Shown one piece after another: positions 45,059 to 59,400 of a stretch of DNA of 64,000 nt. How positions within the stretch are numbered: position 1 is the stretch's first letter; each line of letters begins with the position of its first letter. The position numbers and the translations under genes were made by a program. The notes beneath the pieces were generated by a model. The model was given only the letters and a program-made list of their open reading frames with translations. It was not told the DNA's origin and searched no databases. Source of the stretch: Rhizophlyctis rosea. Lineage: Eukaryota; Chytridiomycota; Chytridiomycetes; Rhizophlyctidales; Rhizophlyctidaceae. The stretch is from the NCBI GenBank assembly GCA_027596075.1, contig JADGJC010000040.1, positions 62,001 through 126,000 on the forward strand, read 5' to 3'.

Positions 45059-46190
45059 ATGTGTCAACCGTTACCACCGAAAAGTACAAAGACGTCCTTC
45101 GCTAACTGGGAGCTTTGCCTCGCGGTCCGTAAGCAAAAGTTGTACTCAGCAATCACCTGTCCAGCGCTAACCCTCCATTCAGGTCCTGGGAGGAATCCTA
45201 TATGGATTCGTGAGCACGCTCATTATATTGAAGTTCTCCGTGGGCATCTACAGCGCAAACGACAATCTGCTTCGTGACGTCCGCTCCCGCCTGGATCGCC
45301 GGACGCCGAACCAAACATTGAACAACCTCGCTGCGATGCATCCAAAGCTGGACGACATTGCAATTCAGAGTGAATGCCACCAACCTGGCGTTCCTTGGCA
45401 TCATCCATCCCCGGCTGGAAGGCATTCTGGATTCCTTACAGAGCTTGAAAGTGTCCGACCGCGAACATGACAGCGCAGAAATAGAGGGCCTTGTCAACAA
45501 GCTGGATCAAATGCTGAACACCACCTGCGAATTGAAAAGCGCGAAGCCTTGTACGAGGCCCGCACCCCCTCCCTCCGCCCCGCCCAACACGACCTGCAAC
45601 GGCCTATGCTGGCACCGTCACGACATTACGCAAGGGCTCCTCTCCTTCCCCAAAAACGCAATTCACGCCGAGAACGCGAATGGAACTCGACTGTTCGTCT
45701 GTCGTACCATGCACAGGGATGGAAGTCTGCGGCTTGGGAAAGGTTTGTGCGCGAAACTTCCTTAAGATGTTATTATCGTGATGTGTTAGCCTCTTCCACT
45801 CAAGTCACTCACAAAACCCTTCACCAGCCGGTCCATCCACGGATAACTACTGTACCTACACCATCCTGTTTAAATCATTCAAATCTATGAACTACGAGAT
45901 ACTCCTCGGCGACGAAACCACATCCAAACTGATTACGCTCCGATAACGCGCGCCAGAACAACATTGCCCGACCGAAACGGTGATAGAGTACAGAACGGTA
46001 AGGCTTTGACGCGCTACTCTCTTCTCGCAAATATGATGCCACAGATCACTCGATTTCTGACGGTGAAATGATCCAATAGTCCATTACGATAAAGGTTGTA
46101 ATCGGACTTCTTGTCCTTTCACTTATTGGCGCTGCTGCGCAACAAAACGACATGCTTGAAGCGCAGCGTCGGCAAGGTCGGCGTCGTTGA
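45059..46190 (+). pseudogene. Membrane-anchored DM9/DUF3421-like protein, copy B (disrupted)
   Basis: This paralog of the gene at 39696-40861 has the same exon plan: 45059-45124, 45183-45742, 45828-45997 and 46080-46190. It begins MCQPLPPKSTKTSF and has the helix LGGILYGFVSTLIILKFSVG. The Leu/Asn spacer follows (NATNLAFLGIIHPRLEGILD), then CNGLCWHRHDITQ. The DM9-like segment reads GTRLFVCRTMHRDGSLRLGK, then AGPSTDNYCTYT and NYEILLGD. The final exon has the same length as in copy A (111 bp), with helix KVVIGLLVLSLIGAAA and basic tail RRQGRRR. Two lesions are seen: one extra A near 45361, which shifts the frame, and an in-frame TAA at 45944-45946. The second helix is therefore not reached as written. 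The first intron (58 bp) has the odd donor GTCCGT. It is either a pseudogene or a badly sequenced gene. Confidence 0.72.
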
Positions 46191-48165
46191 TAGGGACGGT
46201 GGAAAATAGTCCTGGGCTGTTGTGGATTAGTTGCATTACATCAAAGTTGACCAAGGGTCGTGCTTTGGGTGAACTTAGCGTCATATTTTCAAATTGCTGG
46301 TCTTATATGTGGTACCATCGGGTTCCCTGCGTGTTGCCTTGTCGGGTCTCACCTTTTGTGCAAAAAAATCAGACCATTTGTCAAGTATGTCATGCCTGGG
46401 CAAAATCATGACACGAACAGCGGTCAGCTCTGCGAGGCAATGGATTTGCCCTCTCAGGGCGGCGAATTTAATGTGTATGAGATTTGGGAGGGTTGTGGCA
46501 ATTTAGCTCTCGGACATGCTAAATGGAAGTGAGTTCGAGAGGAGGCATTTGAATCACACCAGAATTAGGAGATTTCGAATGCCAATGACTAGGTGGTGAC
46601 CGTTGCGCACGTTGGCCCGGAAACCACTTTGCAACGCACAACGGGCAGAAAGAAGGAAAAGAAGGCGAAAATGTTGTGGAGTTCCAATTGAACCCATCTC
46701 AGCCCAGCCGCAAGTTTCCGCCGGGTTTCTGGCGGCCAGTAGACCGACTCATCATATCATGGCTACCAGAAGACCAGTAGACCGAGTCGAAGCCGATGTG
46801 CTCCAACAAGTTGGTCCACACTTCAAGGTGTATATGTTCAAGGTGAAAAGAAATGACCTCGACCAATGCTACATTTCACGACCAGACAATAATCCAGTGG
46901 AGGTTGCGCAAATCGCTGATGATTCAATTCAGGTTTGGCACTTGGTTTGAGCCTTCCAACAGAGTTCCATCAGCAAGGCACTGTTGTGGATGTGACCATC
47001 GAAACTCATGAGCCCAACTTGACTTGGAGGGAGGGAAAAGCCGATTCTGCAAGTGTGGATCAGAATGGAATGGTTGATAATGTCGAAGATCCAGAACGGG
47101 TGATATCCAGGTCACCAAACATTTAATCTCCTTTCACACTGCAAACCAAGGAGGGTAATGGAAACATGTCAGGCTATCGAACTGTATGCAAGAATATCCG
47201 CAACCAGTGTTCCAATGACAGTGGGTGACATCCAAAACCTCTTGCATACATAGAAACATAACAAAACCTTACTATTGACTTCATGGCTGTGCCAAGTTGG
47301 CTCCCGCATAGATTTATGGTTCCAAACGGTTACGGATGTCACCCAGTGTCAGCAGGTAGTAGTTCAGAGAGCTTTCATGCGTCTTGATGACGGTTTCCGG
47401 TCTGACAAACCTAATGAACTTGCAGTGGTAAATTCACTGGCATTACGCTGCTATTAGAGATATCCAGTTCGGACATAGCTGCATCTGTTCCTGGATGATA
47501 ATCGTGAATGATGGTCGCCGTTTGCTTTTTGCTTTGGACCTTCCAATGAAATGTCGAATATGATAAACCTCATCCGCGTGTGTCCTTGTAGAATTTCATG
47601 CCAGTCATAAAAGAGAGCCGGAACTCGCACACACTGATGAAGGGATTTACCGATAGAATGAAAAACCATAGTAATCACACATTCACGGCCTAGCCTCGAA
47701 ACTTGGATTGCTTAAAGCTGGTATGTAGTAGTTCTACTGAAAGGGAGTTCCTCAAGTGTGCCAATTGAAAACCGGAACACATGTGGCCAATCCATATAGT
47801 CTCCATTGCGGAAGAATCGGCAAAATTATCAGATCACAACGGAGGAACCAACATAACGTCACAATTGCGAATGTTCAGCGCGGCCATGTTATCCACCTCT
47901 TTGTGAAGACGATTCCTGCTTTCACTATGATGTAAGCATGATGTACGGACCTCCGTCCATTAATGCCACAATCTTATGTCGCTCAACGAAAATGAAGACC
48001 ATATTCAACCAGAGTAAGATCAGTTGCTTCTCGGCATGTACAGTCTGGTTGGGGGTCGTACCTTTTTCCTTTTGGTTAGGAGCCCACACAGCACCAATGT
48101 GACAGAGGGTCAGGACGCAAAAGAAGAGAAGTTGAGAACAATCATGTCGTATTGCTTCCTTTGCA
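46191..48165. other. Gene-poor region with one weak ORF
   Basis: A + frame from about 46759 to 46950 (MATRRPVDRVEADVLQQVGP...) is followed by another open frame (46935-47126, containing GTVVDVTIETHEPNLTWREG). They could be exons of a small gene, but no clear splice pair or known family was found. The rest shows nothing. Confidence 0.3.
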
Positions 48166-51291
<3,126 letters not shown>

Positions 51292-51351
51292 GTTTCGTTT
51301 TGAGGTGTACCAAGGTTACTAAACGCCAGGTCGCAAACAGAAGGTGGTGGC

Positions 51352-51359
51352 ATTTATAT
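51352..51359 (-). promoter_or_regulatory. TATA-like box of the GH9 gene
   Basis: On the minus strand the sequence reads ATATAAAT, about 60 bp before the ATG at 51291, similar to the boxes of the xylanase and cerato-platanin genes. Confidence 0.5.
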
Positions 51360-51717
51360 GTCTCCTGCTCCGCCGGCTTGAGGAATGCTATTTTGATAAT
51401 GGTTCCGTGCAGGAGAAGAAGGTGTGCTCTGATTTGTCAAAGCACATTCTTCCAAAGTGTCGCGTGCGTTTTGTGACCAAAGGGACGAGGGCGGATTTGG
51501 AAGCAAAAGAGGGCTCGTCCATCCGTTTTTAGTTAGATTTTAGCCAAAAAGATGCCATGGAACAACAAACTCCGTCGGGCTCCGTTTCCCCGCACTTTCC
51601 ATCGTTCGAAGAAGTGAATGACTTGCCAATTCCATGAGCATGGTCATGGTGCCACCTAATATTTGGTTGCTCCGGTCAAGTACCTTTCCATTGCAGAACG
51701 ACAGTCGACAGGATGGT

Positions 51718-52248
51718 TTACGAATTCGGAAGGAGGGGTTCACGCTGGGGCCACAAGGCCCTGTCATTCGCTTCCCAAACCATGTGGAAGTCCCTGCGCC
51801 ACGTGGCGGGTCGACCGATTACATAATCAAACCTCCACCCAAATTCCAATTTCTTGCCGACTTTGCCGCCAGTGGCCAAGAAGGACGAGATTGTCCATAC
51901 GCCAATGGGTATTGAAAATGTTGATTCGTTGAAGTCTTTGATGTCAACGACGTCGAATTTGTCTACTGGTCTACCCGCTACAGTCAAGTGGATGGTTTCG
52001 ACTCTTGCACCAATACAATGCACCAACTACACGAAGGGGCATTGCTTTCAAACTTCAGCTTCCCGGATTATGGCATTACACATGATGGAGGATCCGAAGT
52101 GTCCCAAGTGAAATCGCTCACACCGGATACCCGCGCAAGAAACATGCCAGACTACCATAGGTGCTGGATATTTCAGGACGGCCATGATGCTGAGTAACGG
52201 TCCCCAACCCCATACATTCTCCGTTTCGGGTCTGATTTGATCGGTCAA
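51718..52248 (-). pseudogene. Possible degenerate coding frame with two stops
   Basis: One minus frame reads PETENVWGWGPLLSIMAVLK near 52230, and after two stops (about 52033-52050) continues as ARVETIHLTVAGRPVDKFDV and on to 51718. The two stops lie 27 bp apart and no normal-size intron removes them. The amino acid pattern looks protein-like, but I do not recognise it. Confidence 0.25.
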
Positions 52249-53383
52249 TGGGGTCTTAGCATAAAGGGGCGCGAACCATTACTTCGAGTTGCGTGTATGA
52301 GTGATTACATCTATGCTGGCCTTATCATGGTGCATCGAAACAACACATAGCCTCACATTGGACCACAAAGTTCATGACGGTTAAATGTGGAAGGCATTAA
52401 GTTGGGTGCACATGAAGGCACGATTTTTGATACTTGAAGTCAGGTCCCGAGCGATACGCGCAATGGCAGTTCCTATTCATCAGGAAGGAAATGGAAGTCA
52501 TGCCGTCCCCACAGTCAGCACATTGTCAAGGCCATACCAGTACACTGCATCGAATCAGCAAGCTTCGTTGACCAAAGGTTTGATGAAATCAAAAGCGCTC
52601 TTTCCTCACTGTCCTCCTTAGGCCACATCTGGGGAACTAAAGGCAGGATAGATGTCTCTGATCAGTTTGATCTCATCTGTATTTCTCAGATGGAATCGAA
52701 CTTTCAAACCTCACAGAAAAAGTCAAAAAGTCTCGAAAAGGCCAGGCATCCGACTTTCAACAAAGCACGATGGTATGCCGGGAGGAACTTGAACATCGTC
52801 GCCATGTGAACCACATTGACTTACAATCCTTATCTCAAAAAAACAAATAAAATAAAATCTCACCCTATCAGTGCATCATGGCCACAATCAGACCGTAATG
52901 ATACCGGGGATTGGACGGCCAGTGAATCAAAATACACTGCTATCACCCAATAAATGAGATTATGCCCAATTGCATGATACCTGTTTGTAGTTCGGGACTG
53001 GTGCCAATGATGTTCGAACAATATCGCTCATTGATAGTGGGGTTTCAGCAAGCATTCAGGAGCGCCCAAATCAGGGTGTACTAGGGAAAAAAAGGTGGCA
53101 GTGGAAGCTTGCGATTGAAGCATCATAGGTGGAGTACACGAGTCATACCCTGCCGGGTACAGGTAATTTTCAAAAACCGCATAAATTCCCTCGTCTGGGT
53201 GTTGAGACTCTGCGGTTGGTCGGATCTCAGTACAAGCTCCGATTTTGTGGGTGATTTTTAGTCATTAACACCGCGGGTGAGCAGGAGTCACAGGTTCAAT
53301 GCGGTGTGCAATCGTGTTTGAAATGGTGAATAAGATCATTTGAACATATCATCTTTTGGGGATCGCCTGGAGATGGATCAGAC

Positions 53384-53700
53384 GCTGGTCCAGTGGCTGT
53401 GCTGTCAACAGTCACGGCACAACAATGTCCACCAGCGTTGGAGATCAGCACTGGACACCATTGCCAAATCAGTGATGAAATCAGCGATGTAGCCAGCCCC
53501 CCAGCGGCTTTTAATGCCCCATCCAATGCTCGTCCAGACCCTCTCCAGCGCTGGAGGCATTGCGGGAGGACAGTGGTGGGGTCCAGGGTTTGTCCAGGAC
53601 TGCGATACAATGCTGGACCAGAACCACCATTGGACCAAGTGGTGGTCCAGCAATCGAAAAAGTGGTCTTACAACGCTAGAGGGCCGCTGGTCCAACCGGG
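53384..53700. repeat. Block enriched in TGGTCCA/TGGACCA motifs
   Basis: Within about 320 bp, CTGGTCC, CTGGACC, TTGGACC, GTCCAG and close variants occur roughly eight times in both orientations (for example ATGCTGGACCAGAACC and TTGGACCAAGTGGTGGTCC). The block is GC-richer than its surroundings. It may be a decayed minisatellite or a cluster of binding sites. Confidence 0.35.
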
Positions 53701-55546
53701 CATGCAGCTATGGATACTCCTGGTACGTGGTTCCCAGAAGATACCGTATCACTTCCTCATTTCTTTTTTTGCTGCATCTCCAGAGGATTGAAATTCAAGT
53801 CAACTGCAATAACTGCACTAAACCGCTGCCTGATGCCACCTTGAGAAAAGGGGACAAAAAGAAGGTTGTCTGCTTGGAAGTTCACCACCTAACCAACAGT
53901 GATTGACTACCTCTCATAGAGTTTTGATCAGAATGCATCTAAATCTGTTGACTGTGATAGGACACTACTGAGGGCTGTCCCAATGATTCGCCGGCACTAT
54001 CGGCACGGCTGGTACCGACCGACCACTGATCAAGTACTCGACCAAGCCCGAGATGAAAGTACTGTACATCCAGAACTCTATTTCTTTATGTTTCCTGACT
54101 CTCAGACTTTATGGTTGGTTTTGGAAGGGAAGTTGCGGTTGTTGATCAATTTATAATCTTCCCCTCCTCCCGATTCACGCGAGAAAAAAAGGGTCCAACT
54201 CCGGTGGTCGAAAAATGTCAGTATTGAGCAGGAAAAATACATTTAGTTCCTGAGCAGTAGCTTCAACCAGGTGCATTCCTCCGCTACGGATGCCTCATGG
54301 CAATCAGTTTATTCTCCATCAGACTGCTAGTAGAAAATGAAGATCCGTAGTGCTCCCCAGTCCCCATTGGAGGCGGAGCTTTACGTACGAGGCATCATCA
54401 AAATTAGCTTTCTGGCTTCAACCGAGGGAACACTTGTAAATACCTTGCCACGATGTCATCCACATACTTTTTGCATTTGGCTATGCATCAAGGTTCGGCG
54501 CCTATGTCCTTGTTTCGGTATTGCAAGGTGTGAGAAAGACATATGGAGGACAACTCTCTGTGCCTGTTGGAGAATTCCTCGGCAAATGGACCCAGCGGGC
54601 ACAATGGGTACGAAGCTAAGAAAGCATCAACTGATTTTCCATGACTGCTAAATCCCTCGGTGAGAGCAGAGCGGATTTTGTGTAGAGCTTGGGAATTGAT
54701 GACGGAGAAATTCAAAGTATGCCGAGCGGACTGGCGATACGTGTACCTCCCCAGCTACCAGCATGCGTTGTGAGCAGCTCACTGCTGACGGTTGACTCAG
54801 TGGCATAAGCGGCATAAACTTGACTGAGCACACAAAACAGGTGACTTCGCCATTTGAAATTTGCTGAAGAGAGAGTTGGGACGTGCAAACAACGGAGCAC
54901 CACCCTGAATCGTGTATCAGTCTTCTGCCTTCAAGGAAGGTTGCAGATTAACTCGGGGATGACAAGATAGATACCAGCGAACATCCATTATTGAGCAAAG
55001 GTTTCGTACGTGCCTCGCACTAAGCAAGGCAATGTCAGTCTTTAGATACAGACCTGAGCAGTGTGATTGAAAAGAAACCATTGTACGACGCTTGTCCAAA
55101 CCGAATTTATTCACCCATCGCCATCAGAACATGTCGCATATATGTGATGTAAACTTGGAGTGGACTTTAACTGGCTAGTGCGCCGTTCAAAGGTGTGAAA
55201 CTTTTGGAAACTGCTCTTCCTGATCAGAGAAAAAGCCGTACGTTACCACAACGACACAAATGTGTTGACGTTTCCCAATGATCAACCGACAGCTCTCGAC
55301 CTACGTCTCTATTCTGTTGCCACTCAAAATGCACTCGCACTTGTGGACCGTGCAGTAACGTATTCAAAACTTTCTTAGCCGCCCGATTTGCTTGTTGATA
55401 TGAAACAGCTATTTAAATCCCAAACGTGAACAAGACTGCATCATTTGACGAGAGACGGATGCAATGCTATTTGTCCGAGGAACGGCTTCTTTTTCCATTA
55501 CCACAAGCGTCCTCCACCAAAGTCGATATTGTTGATAACATTCATA

Positions 55547-55570
55547 CCCCCCCCCCCCGACCCCCCCCCC
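55547..55570 (+). repeat. C12-GA-C10 tract
   Basis: Two cytosine runs of about 12 and 10 bases are separated by GA. The minus strand is G-rich and could form a G-quadruplex. Run lengths may be inexact in the assembly. Confidence 0.7.
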
Positions 55571-55906
55571 ACAGCAGGAAAAAACAAAGGGGCCGGGATC
55601 GAAAATATCAGGAACCGTGAGGGAACACACCCCAATCCCTGGTTGGCTTCGTTCAGATGGGTTCCTCCACCATGAATGATGTTGAATGGAAATGATAGTG
55701 CATGGATGGATCTGAAATGTCGGACGTGCGATCACGGAGATCATTCGGAACGATGCAATTTGAGGAATTGTTTCTTGCAAGAGCATGCCTAGTCAAAGGA
55801 GTCAAACCACTATGAAGGATGAGCTTCACGAACGAACTGAATGATTATTACCCAGTCTACTTTGTCTTGCAGCGTGACTGCAACACCGATTTCCGAATTC
55901 GTGAAT

Positions 55907-55996
55907 CACGTGCCCAGATGCGGGTCACGTGTACCAGCAACCGGGGGGTGGCTTTGCTATCCGGAATTGAACGCTCGGAAGAGCAACACCCCCCGG
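55907..55996. promoter_or_regulatory. Two CACGTG sites and a 10-bp inverted repeat upstream of the JmjC gene
   Basis: CACGTG (E-box/PHO box type) occurs at 55907-55912 and 55926-55931. CCGGGGGGTG (55941-55950) is the exact reverse complement of CACCCCCCGG (55987-55996). They lie 410-500 bp before the ATG at 56407. Regulatory use is inferred. Confidence 0.35.
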
Positions 55997-56130
55997 TCGA
56001 GGCGGATCTTCGGCAACCCGAGGCTTGGTAACTTGGAGTGCGTGTAGCGGGCTTGACACCCAGGCGATGCGTGGCCTGAGAAAGAAGAGGGCGGATCGGC
56101 CCCCGCCTATTTATCCAGCACCCCTGTTTT

Positions 56131-56164
56131 CCCACGCTCAGGCACTTCCACGCTCAGGCACTTT
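56131..56164 (+). repeat. 17-bp tandem repeat in the JmjC upstream region
   Basis: CCCACGCTCAGGCACTT and CCACGCTCAGGCACTTT are adjacent near-identical units, about 240 bp before the JmjC ATG. Confidence 0.7.
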
Positions 56165-56406
56165 CCCACGCCTCCATTCTGGTACGCCACAATCGTTATC
56201 GGCAGTTGATCCTGAAGTCAGAAACAACCACACATAAGCCGCTGATCGCCTACCATAGCGCTCACTACCCACAGTACGAGTCCGTCAACCGAAGCTTTGC
56301 GGGTGCTGGCCAACTAGTGTTTGGGGTCTTTTACCCAACAAATCTTGCTCCGTGATTCATAGAACAGCACGAGATCGGAAGCGTGTGAAAGCAAACCAGA
56401 GTCGAC

Positions 56407-59400
56407 ATGGAGAACAACAACAACGCGGCAACCATGCCGGTTGCGGCTGGTACTCCGCCTGTACCTGACGCTAACCACGCGTCGAATACAACTCCGCCCG
56501 TCACAGCTGCAACGCGTAGCACACCACCAACAGGATCAACTACCACCAACTGCACAAACTATTCCGACGGTGGAGTCAGTCATTCTGTAACGTCCGCACC
56601 CAACAACCAACAAAACACCACCCATCAAACCCCTCTCAAATCCGAACCCCAACCACCACCACCACAATTCCAACCAACCCCAATCACACCCCTCCCCCTC
56701 CCAACACCCCTCATAGTCCCCTCCGCAACAACCCTCCTCAAAGCCTTCACCATGCCAACCCAACAACCAACACCTCTAGCCCCAATACCCCTCAAAATCC
56801 CAACCTTAAACACCCCTCCACTCCGCCCTTCCCCACTACCCCACGCATCATCATTCAACCTACCCGGCCTAGACTCGACAGACTTATCTTTGTCTCATCT
56901 CCTATCGCGGACGGACAGTTCGTTCCGCCCAACGCCTACGGTTAGTGTGAAGGAAGGATGGGATAAGGTTATTGAGATGGTGGAGGATGTCGTGGGGAAT
57001 CAGGGCGTGCCACTTGTCATTACGGGCGTTACGCAGGAGGGAGCACGTACTGGGGAGGGTGGGGCGGGTGGGGTGGGTGGGGCGTGGGATAAGAAGTTGT
57101 TTTCGTTGGATTGGTTGAGGAATGTTTGGGGTGAGAATGGTAAGTTTGACTGTGTTTGGATAAAGGGTTCGTGGTTGGGGGTGGGAGGGCATTTATTAGC
57201 AGTGCGTGGGTTGGACCGGTGGGTATTTCAGTGCTTATTCTTGCGCAAAGCGCGTTATAGTACTTGTGGGCAATATTGCATTTTCGCACGAAGCGGGTCA
57301 TATGAATCATTGCCATGAGATGGCATCAAATTAACGGCGTTTCACCACAGAAATCGTCGCCCGAAACAACGACAACAACACCGACGTCCCCATGACCATG
57401 GCCGAATACATCGACTACATCGCCTCCCCCGCCCCACGAGACCCCCCGCGCCTCTACGGCAAAGACGTCACCTGCCCACGCGAATGGGAAAAGGCATCCG
57501 AGAAGCTATTGCCCGAGTACTTTGTCAGCAAAGGGCCCAACGACCTGATCGGGATGCTGGGCCAGGACGCGGCGGAGAACTTGATGATTTATGTTGGGTT
57601 TCATGGGACTTGGACGCCGGCGCATAAGGATATGTGTGGGTGTTGGGGACATAATGTTATGGTTGATGCCGAGAATGGTTTGTGACTTACTCCCTCCGAT
57701 TACCATCTGTTCCCGTCTTCGCGTTCGCTCACCCACATCATCCCACCTTAGAAAACTCAACATCCCTCTGGTTCATCGCTCCCTCGCCCTCGAAACACGC
57801 TGTCGCGACCTTCTTCGCAGAAAACAAAGCATCGATAGATATGGACAACCACTTCATGTCGGTCGCGAATTTGGAAAAAGCGCCGTTTCCGGTGTATGTT
57901 TTTGAGCAGCGGGTTGGGGATTTCGTGATTGTGCCGAGTGATGCGGCGCATGAGGTTATCAATAAGGTGGGTGGTTTGCGGGAGGGGTGTGAAGTTTGAT
58001 CTGGGAGGTGTCGGGAGGGCGGAGGACAGAGCGGTGGGATTCTGAAATGTTTTTGTAAACTGAGATCTAAACAATTGTGCTTTTGACAGGGCGGGTATAC
58101 TGTGAAGTTGAGTTGGAACAGGCACACGACGAGCTCTTTGAAGACTGTTTACAATGATGTATTGCCTGTTTTGCGCAGGTGAGTTTCGACGCCATTCCAG
58201 TTCTCAATACAACCCCCACAATCTTCTCGCACTCACTCCCCCACCCCACAGCCACCTCAAACCCGAAATCTACAAAAACAAAGAAATCATCTGGTCCACC
58301 CTCCAAAACTGGACCGAAACCTACGCCTCCACCCCGCACCTAACACCCAAACAACTCTCAGACTACAACACCATCATCCACCTCGCCGAACAAATGCTCC
58401 AAGAAGAATGGATCGAGCTGCCGCAGGAAAAAGTCTTTCCGACTATTGAACGTGTGGACCCGAATTCGGGTAGCAGAATCTGCGATTTCTGTAAGGCGGA
58501 TATATGGAATAGGGGGATGATGTGTGTGAGTTGTGCTGTCAGGCCTGTGGGTGCGGGCCAGCAGCAACAGAAGGAGGAGGAAGACCCAGCACCGTACGAC
58601 ATGTGTCTTTGGTGTTTTGCGTCCGCGAGGCATTGTACGCATCGGGAAAAAATGGTGCTTGTGCAGCGGTTTGCGATGACGGATCTTATTTCGCTTGTGA
58701 GACGCGCGGCGGAACTTCACAACGACCACCACTCTACCCTGTACCCCTCGTCCCCACCCTACCCACCCCTCTCCACAACCTTTGGCCTGCACCACACCCA
58801 CTGCTCCTGCCCCGCCACCATAACCGAACACCACGCTCTCGTAGGCAACAACGGACGCGGATCAGGCATCTGTTCCTCACAACTAATCTCCGCGCAAACT
58901 ATAAGTCCAGCAACCCTAAGTCATCGCCTAATGACAGCATACGCAGCCGAAACGGTCTACGAAGTGCATTGTCACCAGTGTCGAGTGGCGAAACCTACGA
59001 CGTGGGTGGTACATTGTCCGACGTGTCAGAGCACGAATTTGTGTGCGCCTTGTGCCATCAACCGTTACGGTTGGACGTCCTGGGTCGACATTGTTCGTCA
59101 ACGATCATGGCGGTATGTTGTCTTTTCTTCACTTTCGCTTTTGGTGATTTTTTTTTCTTTTTTCTTTTTGGTTTTGGTGAATTGTTTTAATGATTTTTTG
59201 GGGGGGTAGGTGTCCGAGGTGTGAACAGACGTGTAATTGTGGGGCTTGTGCGAGGGTGTTGGGAACGAGATATGATGCGGGGGAGGTAGCGAGGAAGATT
59301 ATGGATGTTGGGTGGGTTACGGCGTATTGGGAGGATGGGAGGAGTGTTGGGAATAAGGTATGTAGTCAGTCCTTACTTTCCGCTTTTTTTTCTGCCGGGG

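Larger units (their letters stand above)
51360..56406. other. Long gene-poor region
   Basis: No supported gene in 5 kb. It contains a minus frame interrupted by two stops (52248-51718), a block rich in TGGTCCA/TGGACCA motifs (53384-53700), C-runs (55547-55570), a 10-bp inverted repeat and two CACGTG sites (55907-55996), and a 17-bp tandem repeat (56131-56164). The last items probably belong to the JmjC gene's upstream region. Confidence 0.5.
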
